The notes beneath the pieces were generated by a model. It saw nothing but the letters and a program-made list of their open reading frames with translations, was not told where the DNA came from and searched no databases. From NCBI GenBank assembly GCA_023664325.1, contig JAMPFS010000017.1:1-54368 (forward strand): a stretch of DNA of 54,368 nt, given 5' to 3'. Shown here piece after piece: positions 8,071 to 16,499 of the stretch. Both the position numbers and the translations under genes were made by a program. The stretch comes from Clostridium sp. (GTDB lineage Bacteria > Bacillota > Clostridia > Lachnospirales > Lachnospiraceae). The stretch's first letter is position 1, and each line of letters opens with the position of its first letter.

Positions 8071-8710
8071 AAAAACTTCCTCCGATTCTCTTAATAATAT
8101 GCCAGATATCAAAAACCGTAACTGCAACAAACAATGCCGCCCACAATGCCATTCCTGAGAGACTGCCCAGATGCGGGTTTAAGAACCTTTCTGCAAGCCA
8201 GAACGGTATGACACCAAAATATATAACTGCTAAAGATGCATATACATTCTCTGTCCGCTTCATGACCCCTAAGAACACCGTGCAAAAAAAGCAGGTAAGC
8301 AGTATATATGCCGGCAAAGCAGCAGCCGTAACACTTTCTGTCTCTGTTCCCGCCGCCGTCTTAAACAGCAGGAAAACTGCTGATAAGATAAAAGATGTGC
8401 TGATAAATCTTCGGATACCATCAAACACAAGCGCCTTGAAAAGCAGCCTCTTCCATTTTGCAGAGGTCTTTATATATTCCAGGTTATAATTTTTCTTCTT
8501 TGCGATTGCCCGGAAACTCTTTCCCTGAAGCATAATCTCCCCCCAAAACATGCAAATTGCGGTTACCAGCATCACGAGCTCCTGTACAGGCGCCGCCGAT
8601 ATCATAACAGCGGAAAACCCGATCACGAACACCGGCATAAGCAGATAGATCAAATATTTCATATAACGCCCCGCCAAAAACATGTTATACGCTTTCACAT
8701 ATTCTTTCAT
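8060..8710 (-). CDS. Integral membrane protein of an ABC transporter (YtrA-type operon)
   Basis: 216 aa, six or so hydrophobic segments, with short basic cytoplasmic stretches (for example AIAKKKNYNLEY). It begins 14 nt after the ATPase stop with an AGGAGG-type site and overlaps the next membrane protein. Two unlike small membrane proteins after a GntR regulator and a single ATPase is the arrangement seen in ytr-like operons, which respond to cell-envelope stress or wall-active peptides. That role is inferred from gene order, not from a motif in this protein. Confidence 0.75.
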   Translation of the reverse strand: MKEYVKAYNMFLAGRYMKYLIYLLMPVFVIGFSAVMISAAPVQELVMLVTAICMFWGEIMLQGKSFRAIAKKKNYNLEYIKTSAKWKRLLFKALVFDGIRRFISTSFILSAVFLLFKTAAGTETESVTAAALPAYILLTCFFCTVFLGVMKRTENVYASLAVIYFGVIPFWLAERFLNPHLGSLSGMALWAALFVAVTVFDIWHIIKRIGGSFYDE

Positions 8711-8724
8711 ACCTTTCCTCCTTG

Positions 8725-9612
8725 TTATCTAAGCCCGGTAAAATTCTTCATAACCGCTACGCTAATCTGCGAAAGGCTCGGCGTTTCCGTTAAGATATCC
8801 ATCCCTGCCAGTTTATCCAGATTTTCTGCCAGACAGATTCCCTCAAAGCCATAGCCGTTTGTCTGAATACTGTATAGAATCTCCTCCGCCCTTCCAACAT
8901 CCTCTTTTTCGCCTCTGACCAAAATATATTTTTCCTTCAAGTCCTCCACAAATCCCTGCTCCACAATCTGTCCACGCTCCATGATCATGGCATAATCCGT
9001 GACATTTTCCATATCCGCAATATTGTGGGTTGAGAAAAATACACTGTTTTCTCCATCACCCTTTTCAATATAATTCCGAATCATGGCACACAGCTTATCC
9101 CTCATCAACGGATCCAGTGGAGATGCCGGCTCATCTAATAGCAGCAGTTGTGTCTGTCTTGCAAACACTGCGCAAAGCGCCACTTTCATCCGCATGCCAT
9201 CTGACAGCTTGCTGATTGCCTTATCCTTTTTCTTTCCATTCGGTTCCCTCACATCTAATTCCACCAGCAGATTCCGATACACTTCCTCATCAAACCGGTC
9301 AAACAAAAGCTTGCTCGCCTCTCCCACCTGATTGATCGTCCAGTGCGGCATAAAATAATTGCCGGAACCGGTATAACCGATATTCTCCCTTATATTCTCC
9401 TCCGGCATAGTGCCGTCAAAATAGGAAAACTCACCTTTATAATCCAGGCGGATGCCTGCTAAAAGGTTAATCAGGGTACTCTTACCGGCTCCATTCTCCC
9501 CAATCAGCGCGGTGGCAAAGCCTTTGGGTATCTCCAACAGCGGGATATCCAGCTTAAAATCCTTAAATTCCTTTGTGATATGGCTTCCTCTTACAACACT
9601 TTCTATGTTCAT
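8725..9612 (-). CDS. ABC transporter ATP-binding protein, YtrB-like
   Basis: 295 aa. Walker A GENGAGKST (about 37-45), a signature of the variant form LSDGM rather than LSGGQ, Walker B LLLLDEP, and a switch His in FFSTHN. The variant signature is usual for the YtrB/EcsA-type exporters. C-terminal 80 residues form a tail domain. It supplies ATP hydrolysis for the two membrane proteins that follow. It lies 117 nt after the GntR gene, with no obvious separate promoter, so it is probably under that regulator's control. Confidence 0.9.
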   Translation of the reverse strand: MNIESVVRGSHITKEFKDFKLDIPLLEIPKGFATALIGENGAGKSTLINLLAGIRLDYKGEFSYFDGTMPEENIRENIGYTGSGNYFMPHWTINQVGEASKLLFDRFDEEVYRNLLVELDVREPNGKKKDKAISKLSDGMRMKVALCAVFARQTQLLLLDEPASPLDPLMRDKLCAMIRNYIEKGDGENSVFFSTHNIADMENVTDYAMIMERGQIVEQGFVEDLKEKYILVRGEKEDVGRAEEILYSIQTNGYGFEGICLAENLDKLAGMDILTETPSLSQISVAVMKNFTGLR

Positions 9613-9729
9613 ACTATTCTCCTTCCAAATCCCGTTTCTGTCATCCTTCGCATAGCCTTCCCTTTCACAGACAACATCATCCGTAAAAAAACAGAATCCT
9701 TATCAAAACCGATGCTTTGCAAAACAAAC

Positions 9730-10101
9730 CTACTCTTCAGCCTTCATCAATATGCGAAGCGTCTCTATAAGCTCGGAATCGGAAATACCTGCGATCCTTG
9801 CTGCATAGATGGCATTTAAAAGATGTTCTTCCATTTTCCGCATATGCTGTTCCCTTAACATTTCACTATCCTGGGCATTCACATAATATCCCTTGCCCTG
9901 TACTGCGGTAACCAAACCCTGCTTCTCCAATTCCTCGTATGCCTTCATGGTGGTAATCACGCTGATTCGCAGATCTTTTGCAAGCCCCCGGATGGATGGC
10001 AGATACTCTCCCTGATTTACTTTCCCTGTTAAAATATCCTCCTTAAACTGCCCTGCAATCTGCTGATAGATGGGAACACCGGAGTTTTGTAATATCTTCA
10101 T
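9730..10101 (-). CDS. GntR-family transcriptional regulator, YtrA subfamily
   Basis: 123 aa: a winged-helix DNA-binding domain (PIYQQIAGQFKEDILTGKV, then LPSIRGLAKDL and VITTMKAYEELEKQGLV) followed by a short 45-residue helical tail. The short tail instead of a large effector domain defines the YtrA subfamily. Such proteins repress their own operon and are relieved by envelope stress. It is the first gene of the operon, directly behind a promoter that overlaps a 10-bp inverted repeat, which is the probable operator. Confidence 0.93.
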   Translation of the reverse strand: MKILQNSGVPIYQQIAGQFKEDILTGKVNQGEYLPSIRGLAKDLRISVITTMKAYEELEKQGLVTAVQGKGYYVNAQDSEMLREQHMRKMEEHLLNAIYAARIAGISDSELIETLRILMKAEE

Positions 10102-10116
10102 CCCCTCACCTCCCTT

Positions 10117-10164
10117 TTCAACTGTTCATATGTTATATATACACCAGTAACAGTTGAATGTCAA
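10117..10164 (-). promoter_or_regulatory. Promoter and GntR operator of the ytr-like operon
   Basis: Reverse strand: -35 TTGACA (10159-10164), 17-nt spacer, -10 TATATA (10136-10141). A perfect inverted repeat, TTCAACTGTT / AACAGTTGAA (10117-10126 and 10149-10158), has one arm in the spacer against the -35 and the other just after the start site. Binding of a dimer there would block RNA polymerase, as expected of autorepression by the GntR protein. Confidence 0.8.
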
Positions 10165-10166
10165 GC

Positions 10167-10207
10167 AAAAAAAGAACCGCTGCACAAATTTTTTACGTTG
10201 TGCAGCG
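10167..10207 (-). terminator. Rho-independent terminator after the ABC exporter genes
   Basis: Perfect 10-bp stem CGCTGCACAA / TTGTGCAGCG (10178-10187 and 10198-10207), followed on the reverse strand by a T-rich tract (10167-10173). It ends the exporter operon 47 nt after the last stop codon and insulates the GntR promoter. Confidence 0.85.
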
Positions 10208-10253
10208 ATTCCCTCATTTTTTATTTGATATCCATTAGCGTTACCGCCCCGCC

Positions 10254-12263
10254 CTATGCCGTTTTTCCGGTATAAAGCTGATAATATTTGCCTTTCTGCT
10301 CGATCAGTTCATCATGGGTTCCCTTCTCAATGATGCGCCCATGTTCGAGTACCACGATACAGTCACTGTTGCGCACCGTGGACAGCCTGTGTGCAATCAC
10401 GAAAGTGGTACGCCCCTCCATCAGTTTATCCATGCCATCCTGTACGAGACGTTCGGTACGGGTATCAATGGAAGAAGTAGCCTCGTCTAAAATCAGCGCC
10501 GGCGGATTGGCAACTGCTGCCCTGGCAATGGCAAGAAGCTGCCGCTGACCCTGGCTCAGATTCGCTCCATCTCCCGTAAGCACCGTCTGATAGCCCTGCG
10601 GCAGATGACGGATAAAATGATCCGCATTTGCAAGTTTTGCCGCTGCGATAACCTCCTCATCCGTTGCCTCAAGGTTGCCATACCTGATATTTTCCATAAC
10701 CGTATTGGTAAATAAGTGTGTTTCCTGTAATACAATTCCCAGGGAATGTCGGAGATCTGCTTTTTTAATCTTATTTACATTAATCCCGTCATAACGAATC
10801 TTTCCATCCTGTATATCATAAAAGCGATTAATCAGATTCGTAATGGTTGTCTTACCCGCGCCAGTGGAGCCAACAAAGGCAATTTTCTGTCCCGGTTTTG
10901 CGTAAAGCTTTACATCATGAAGCACCATCTTATCATCCGTATACCCAAAATCCACGCCATCTAACACGATATCTCCTTGCTGCGGCACATAATCGATACT
11001 GCCGTCTGCCTGATGCTCATGTTTCCATGCCCATTTTCCTGTGTAGCGCTTATCACTTTCCACAAGCTTGCCATCCTTTTCCTCGGCAGTAACCAGGGTA
11101 ACATATCCGTCATCCACCTCTGCCTCTTCATCTAAAAGCCTGAAAATCCGGTCAGCTCCTGCAAGCGCCATCACAATGGAATTTAACTGCATGCTAATCT
11201 GGTTGATTGGCATATTAAAGCTTTTATTTAAAGATAAGAAGCTCGCAAGCGTTCCTAATGTCACACCGCCAAAATTACCAAGAATAGCGATAGCGCCTCC
11301 TATAATCGTACAAATCACATAGCTGACATTTCCAATCTGCGCATTTACCGGCATCAGAATATTTGCAAACTTATTTGCATTATAGGCACTGTCAAACAAC
11401 TCATCATTCAGCTTGTTAAATTCCTGAATACACTGGTCTTCATGGCAGAATACCTTAACCACCTTCTGACCGGACATCATTTCTTCAATATAACCGTTTA
11501 CCTGTCCAATGCTTTTTTGCTGCTTCATAAAATAACTTCCGGATCTTCCTGCTAAATTCTTCGTGACAATCAGCATAACGCCCACCATCAAAAGCGTCAC
11601 AACAGTAAGCGGAATATTTAATGTAATCATACAAAACAGGACGCCAACCACCGTAATTCCACTATTTAAAAACTGCGGCATGCTCTGGGAAATCATCTGC
11701 CTTAAAGTATCAATATCATTCGTATAAATAGACATGATATCACCGTGGGAATGGGTGTCAAAATACTTGATTGGCAATGACTCCATATGATTAAACATCT
11801 CTACGCGAAGGTTTCTCAAGGTTCCCTGGGTTACTAACACCATCAGTCTCTGGTAAGTAAAGGCTGCTAAAATACCAATCGCATAAAACGCAGCCACTCT
11901 TCCGATTGCCGCAGCAAGCGCAGAGAAATCTGCCTGCTTTGCTGAAAGCATCGGCGTAATGTAATCATCAATCAATGTCTGCATAAACATGGTTCCCTGC
12001 AAATTGCAGATTACGCTTAAGAAAATGCAGACTACAACCACGAGGATATGCAGCTTATAAAATTTCATGACATAGCCTGCCAGCCTTTTTAAAATTTTAC
12101 CCGGATTTTCTACATGTGGACCCTTGACGCCACGAGGCGGTCTGCCCCCCGGGCCTTTCATTTGTCTTCCTCCATTCACCGGCATTCCCTGCCCGTTTCC
12201 TTCCGGTGCATTTTGACTGTTTTTTGTTTGTTCTCCTATATTGTTTCTATCCTGTTCACTCAT
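10254..12263 (-). CDS. ABC exporter half-transporter, catalytically competent partner
   Basis: 669 aa type IV (ABCB-like) exporter: a 60-residue Gly/Pro/Asn-rich N-terminal tail, a six-helix membrane domain, and a nucleotide-binding domain with Walker A GSTGAGKTT, signature LSQGQRQ, Walker B LILDEATSSID and switch His in IAHRLST. It has the catalytic Glu and His but a non-standard signature (SQGQ). Its neighbour at 12276 has the complementary pattern, so the two should form one heterodimer with one working and one degenerate ATP site. Last gene before the terminator, 12 nt after its partner. Substrate unknown; such pairs commonly export drugs or peptides. Confidence 0.92.
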   Translation of the reverse strand: MSEQDRNNIGEQTKNSQNAPEGNGQGMPVNGGRQMKGPGGRPPRGVKGPHVENPGKILKRLAGYVMKFYKLHILVVVVCIFLSVICNLQGTMFMQTLIDDYITPMLSAKQADFSALAAAIGRVAAFYAIGILAAFTYQRLMVLVTQGTLRNLRVEMFNHMESLPIKYFDTHSHGDIMSIYTNDIDTLRQMISQSMPQFLNSGITVVGVLFCMITLNIPLTVVTLLMVGVMLIVTKNLAGRSGSYFMKQQKSIGQVNGYIEEMMSGQKVVKVFCHEDQCIQEFNKLNDELFDSAYNANKFANILMPVNAQIGNVSYVICTIIGGAIAILGNFGGVTLGTLASFLSLNKSFNMPINQISMQLNSIVMALAGADRIFRLLDEEAEVDDGYVTLVTAEEKDGKLVESDKRYTGKWAWKHEHQADGSIDYVPQQGDIVLDGVDFGYTDDKMVLHDVKLYAKPGQKIAFVGSTGAGKTTITNLINRFYDIQDGKIRYDGINVNKIKKADLRHSLGIVLQETHLFTNTVMENIRYGNLEATDEEVIAAAKLANADHFIRHLPQGYQTVLTGDGANLSQGQRQLLAIARAAVANPPALILDEATSSIDTRTERLVQDGMDKLMEGRTTFVIAHRLSTVRNSDCIVVLEHGRIIEKGTHDELIEQKGKYYQLYTGKTA

Positions 12264-12275
12264 CCGTCCTGCCTC

Positions 12276-14024
12276 CTATTCGTCAAAGTCACCGCTGCCT
12301 TTTGTCTGCGATTCATAGATATCACGGTATATCTCATTTTCTGCAAGCAGCTCTTCATGGGTTCCAAAACCATCAATTTTTCCGTGCTCCATCACCACAA
12401 TGCGGTCTGCATCCTGCACACTGGAAATACGCTGTGCAATAATAATCTTTGTCGTACCCGGAATCTCTTCCCGGAACGCCTTGCGGATTCTGGCATCCGT
12501 TGCAGTATCCACCGCGCTGGTAGAATCATCTAAAATTAAAATCTTCGGTTTTTTGAGCAGCGCCCTCGCAATACAAAGCCGCTGCTTTTGTCCACCGGAT
12601 ACATTGGTTCCACCCTGCTCAATATAGGTATCATAGCCATTCGGGAAACCCTCTATAAAGTCATCTGCGCAGGCTAACTTACAGGCATGAATACATTCCT
12701 CACGGGTTGCATTTTCATCGCCCCACCGCAGATTATCTAAAATGGTGCCGGAAAACAGCACGTTCTTTTGAAGCACAACTGCAACCTGGTTACGAAGCGT
12801 TTCCATGTCATATTCCCTGACATCTTTTCCTCCCACTTTTACCGTACCCTCCGACACATCATAAATACGGCTGATTAAATTCACCAGGGATGTCTTAGAA
12901 CTTCCCGTTCCACCAATAATACCGATTGTCTCACCGGATTTTATATCAAGGTTAATATCGGAAAGCACCCATTCTTCCGCTGTCTTGTGATATCCAAAAT
13001 TCACATTTTCAAACATAATACTGCCGTCCGGAACCTCCAAAATTGGCTCTGCCGGATTTGTCAAATCGCTCTTTTCCTCTAACACCTCTGCAATACGCTC
13101 TCCGCTTGCCACACTCATGGAAATCATAACAAATGCCATCGAAAGCATCATCAGGCTCATCAAAATATTCATGCAGTACGCAAGCAGGCTCATAAGATTT
13201 CCGGTGGTTAACGTATCGGAGACAATCATCTTCGCTCCCAACCATGAAATCAACAGGATACAGGTATAGACCGCAAACTGCATTGCCGGCATATTAAGCA
13301 CCACAATATTTTCTGCCCGCACAAACATTTTATATACATTTTCACTGGCATTTCCAAAACGTTTCTTCTCATAGTCCTCTCTGACAAATGCCTTTACCAC
13401 ACGGATTGCAGAGACATTTTCCTGCACACTCTCGTTCAAATCATCATATTTTTTAAACACCTGGTTAAAATAGTTCATCGCCAGCCGTACCATGAAACCC
13501 AGCACCAAGCCCAGCAAAATCACCACCACAAGATAAACACTGGCAAGCTTCGGACTAATCGTAAAAGACATAATCATGGCAATAATCAGGCTGAACGGCG
13601 CCCTAATGCACATGCGCAGTATCATCTGGTATGCATTTTGAATATTTGTAACATCGGTCGTCATACGGGTAACCAATCCTGCCGTTGAAAACTTATCTAT
13701 GTTAGAGAAGGAAAATGTCTGAATGTTCTCAAACATTCCCTTACGTAAATTTCTGGCAAAACCCGCAGATGCCCTTGCGCCATACTTTCCTCCCATAATG
13801 CCGGCAAACAGACCAATGCCCGCAGCCACAATCATCAAAATCCCCATCCTGAGAATAAAATTCGTATCTCCTGCGCCGCCATTTCCATTGACGCCATTAT
13901 CAATAATGGACGCCATCATCAGGGGGATAATCATCTCCATAATAACCTCTAATATCATAAATACAGGGGTAAGCACCGAGTCCTTACGAAATCCGTATAA
14001 ATGTTTTCCTAATGTCTTTAACAT
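12276..14024 (-). CDS. ABC exporter half-transporter, degenerate-site partner
   Basis: 582 aa, six-helix membrane domain plus nucleotide-binding domain. Walker A is GGTGSSKTS, the signature is the full VSGGQKQR, but Walker B ends LILDDSTSAVD (Asp instead of the catalytic Glu) and the switch region reads IAQRISS (Gln for His). These are the marks of the degenerate half of TM287/288-type heterodimers. It pairs with the 10254-12263 product. A separate promoter lies in the 94-nt gap after the MarR gene. Confidence 0.92.
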   Translation of the reverse strand: MLKTLGKHLYGFRKDSVLTPVFMILEVIMEMIIPLMMASIIDNGVNGNGGAGDTNFILRMGILMIVAAGIGLFAGIMGGKYGARASAGFARNLRKGMFENIQTFSFSNIDKFSTAGLVTRMTTDVTNIQNAYQMILRMCIRAPFSLIIAMIMSFTISPKLASVYLVVVILLGLVLGFMVRLAMNYFNQVFKKYDDLNESVQENVSAIRVVKAFVREDYEKKRFGNASENVYKMFVRAENIVVLNMPAMQFAVYTCILLISWLGAKMIVSDTLTTGNLMSLLAYCMNILMSLMMLSMAFVMISMSVASGERIAEVLEEKSDLTNPAEPILEVPDGSIMFENVNFGYHKTAEEWVLSDINLDIKSGETIGIIGGTGSSKTSLVNLISRIYDVSEGTVKVGGKDVREYDMETLRNQVAVVLQKNVLFSGTILDNLRWGDENATREECIHACKLACADDFIEGFPNGYDTYIEQGGTNVSGGQKQRLCIARALLKKPKILILDDSTSAVDTATDARIRKAFREEIPGTTKIIIAQRISSVQDADRIVVMEHGKIDGFGTHEELLAENEIYRDIYESQTKGSGDFDE

Positions 14025-14077
14025 ATTTCCATCTCCTATCTGTTTACTTTCTCGCTGTTTCAGACTGCATGCTGTCT

Positions 14078-14106
14078 ATTGTAAATGAATAAAAATTTAT
14101 ATGCAA
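14078..14106 (-). promoter_or_regulatory. Likely promoter for the second exporter pair
   Basis: Reverse strand: -35 TTGCAT (14101-14106), 17-nt spacer, -10 TACAAT (14078-14083). It sits between the MarR gene and the 14024 start, so this exporter pair may also be transcribed apart from the head promoter at 18.7 kb. I see no copy of the twin operator here. Confidence 0.55.
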
Positions 14107-14118
14107 GCCTTAAACTCT

Positions 14119-14622
14119 CTATTCCAAAAGATTCTCCCGCATTTTTTTCACGATTTGAAAGAACATGTCAAGTTCTTTTTGCGACAGCCCTTTCGTCACA
14201 CGTTCTTCTATTGCCGCTCTTCTCTGGCACATCCGCTCAATGTACTGCCCGCCTTTTTCCGTCAGACATACCTGTTTTAATCTTGCATCTCCTTTGACTG
14301 ATTTCCGCACAATCAGATCGTTTTTTTCTAACGCCTTCATGACTCCTGCAATAGTGGATTTCCCGATTTTAAAATTCCGTTCAATATCCTTTTGATAAAT
14401 TACCTCCTCTTCCTGAAACACAAGATATTCCAATATCCATCCCCCTAACATTGTGACACCATCATATCCATCTTCCCGGAACATCTTCACCATTTCTTTG
14501 CGAAACATCTGATCTAACATTTTTAACTGATATCCTACATTCCCGTCATCCACCGGATTCTTCCACGGTTTCTCAAACACTTTACAAAAGTCATCTTCCA
14601 TATCCATCTTATCAATCTCCAT
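14119..14622 (-). CDS. MarR-family transcriptional regulator
   Basis: 167 aa winged-helix protein. Helices DIERNFKIGKSTIAGVMKALEKNDLI form the recognition region, with a wing at RKSVKGDARLKQVCLTEKG, the usual MarR pattern (DxRxxxxxLTxxG). MarR dimers bind short palindromes and are released by ligands, often export substrates. It lies 26 nt after one exporter pair and before another, on the same strand. The twin palindromes at 18698-18743 are its probable target. Confidence 0.92.
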   Translation of the reverse strand: MEIDKMDMEDDFCKVFEKPWKNPVDDGNVGYQLKMLDQMFRKEMVKMFREDGYDGVTMLGGWILEYLVFQEEEVIYQKDIERNFKIGKSTIAGVMKALEKNDLIVRKSVKGDARLKQVCLTEKGGQYIERMCQRRAAIEERVTKGLSQKELDMFFQIVKKMRENLLE

Positions 14623-14648
14623 CTGACCGCCTCCTTCCTGCGAACACT

Positions 14649-16499
14649 CTATGAAGCCTGTTCAAACTGGCTGTTGTATAACTCCGCATAAAATCCCTCT
14701 TTTGCAAGCAGTTCTTCATGATTCCCCTGCTCCATAATATCACCATCTTTCATCACCAGAATCAAATCCGCATTGCGGATGGTGGACAGGCGGTGCGCAA
14801 TAATAAAGCTCGTCCTGCCCTTTGTCAGATTATCCATCGCCTTCTGGATTCTCACCTCGGTACGGGTATCCACGGAGGATGTCGCCTCGTCTAAAATTAA
14901 AATCGGCTTATCCGCCAAAATCGCTCTTGCAATGGATAACAACTGCTTCTGCCCCTGGGATACATTGCCTGCATCCTCATTTAACTCCATATCATAGCCA
15001 CCCGGCAGTGTCTGGATGAAATGATGCGCATGCGCTGCTTTCGCTGCCGCAATGACCTCCTCATCTGTTGCATCCAGCCTTCCATAACGGATATTTTCCA
15101 TAATGGTTCCCTTGAATAACCATGTATCCTGCAATACCATGCCAAATGCATTCCGAAGCCTGCGGCGGTTGACATCCCTGATATTGTATCCATCCACCCT
15201 GATTGCGCCTCCATTTACATCATAAAAACGCATCAAAAGTTTCACCATCGTGGTTTTGCCTGCTCCGGTTGGCCCAACAATTGCAATCTTTTGCCCCTGC
15301 TGCACATATGCGCTGAAATCCTTTATGATAGTCCGGTCATTATGATAACCAAACGAAACATGCTCAAATTCCACATCCCCTTTTATTTCTCCAATATCTA
15401 TAGCATTTTCAGCCGCCTGTTCTTCCTCCTCTTCCTCAAGAAACTCGAACACCCTCTCTGCGGCAGCCGCCATAGACTGCATTTCGCCTGTCACCTGCGC
15501 CACTTCCTGAACCGGCTGGGTGAACTGTTTCACATACTGGATAAATGCCTGAATATCACCGATTGTAATCACTCCCCGAAGGGCAAGCATGCCTCCGGAA
15601 ACAGCAACTCCCACATAGCCAAGATTATCTACAAACACCATAATCGGATACATCAGCCCCGAAAAAAACTGTGATTTCCACGCTGATTCATACAGTACAC
15701 GGTTATCTTCGTTAAACTTTTGAAGAGTTTCCTCTTCCCTGTTAAAGAGTTTGATAATAGTATGCCCACTGTAGGCTTCCTCGACCTGCCCATTGATATG
15801 CCCCAAATATTCCTGCTGTCTTACAAAAAATTTTTGAGACATCTTTATCATAAACGCCAGCAGCAGCATGGAGAGCGGTAAAATAATAAATGCAATCAAT
15901 GTCATGAGTGGTGAGATGCTTAACATCATAATAGTCACGCCAATAACGGTGGTCACACTGGTAATCATCATGGTAATACTCTGATCCAAAGCCATTCCCA
16001 ACGTGTCTACATCATTGGTAATTCTGGATAGGATTTCGCCATATGTCCTACTCTCAAAATACTTCATTGGCATGCGGTTCATTTTTTCTGAAATCTCTTT
16101 GCGCATACGATAACAGATCTTTTGTGTGACTCCGCTCATCAGCCATCCCTGTATAAAGGTAAATACAGCGCTCACCATATACAGCGCCAATGTAATAAGC
16201 AGAATTTTCGCAATATAAGCAAAATCCATTCCTCCGGTTCCCGCTATTTTTTGGGAAAGACCCTGCGCAAGAGCAGTGGTCGCCCTGCCCATGACTTTTG
16301 GCCCTGCCACAGTTAAAACCGTGGCAATAACTGCACAAACCATAGCAATGATAACTGCTGCCTTATATTTTCCACCATAGAAAATCAGTTTCCTTATGGC
16401 GCCTTTGAAATCCTTTGCTTTCTCTTCCGGCATCGCCTCATCCTGTGCCGCATCACGTTTTTCCTCCGGTGACTCTGCCTGCTGATTTTCATTCTCCAT
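14649..16499 (-). CDS. ABC exporter half-transporter, catalytically competent partner
   Basis: 616 aa from the ATG at 16499, chosen because GGAGGTG lies 8 nt upstream; a longer frame would begin inside the preceding gene. N-terminal acidic tail, six-helix membrane domain, then Walker A GPTGAGKTT, signature VSQGQKQ, Walker B LILDEATSSVD and IAHRLST. It has the catalytic Glu and His with the SQGQ signature, the mirror image of its partner at 16489-18621. The genes overlap by 11 nt, so translation is probably coupled. Confidence 0.92.
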   Translation of the reverse strand: MENENQQAESPEEKRDAAQDEAMPEEKAKDFKGAIRKLIFYGGKYKAAVIIAMVCAVIATVLTVAGPKVMGRATTALAQGLSQKIAGTGGMDFAYIAKILLITLALYMVSAVFTFIQGWLMSGVTQKICYRMRKEISEKMNRMPMKYFESRTYGEILSRITNDVDTLGMALDQSITMMITSVTTVIGVTIMMLSISPLMTLIAFIILPLSMLLLAFMIKMSQKFFVRQQEYLGHINGQVEEAYSGHTIIKLFNREEETLQKFNEDNRVLYESAWKSQFFSGLMYPIMVFVDNLGYVGVAVSGGMLALRGVITIGDIQAFIQYVKQFTQPVQEVAQVTGEMQSMAAAAERVFEFLEEEEEEQAAENAIDIGEIKGDVEFEHVSFGYHNDRTIIKDFSAYVQQGQKIAIVGPTGAGKTTMVKLLMRFYDVNGGAIRVDGYNIRDVNRRRLRNAFGMVLQDTWLFKGTIMENIRYGRLDATDEEVIAAAKAAHAHHFIQTLPGGYDMELNEDAGNVSQGQKQLLSIARAILADKPILILDEATSSVDTRTEVRIQKAMDNLTKGRTSFIIAHRLSTIRNADLILVMKDGDIMEQGNHEELLAKEGFYAELYNSQFEQAS

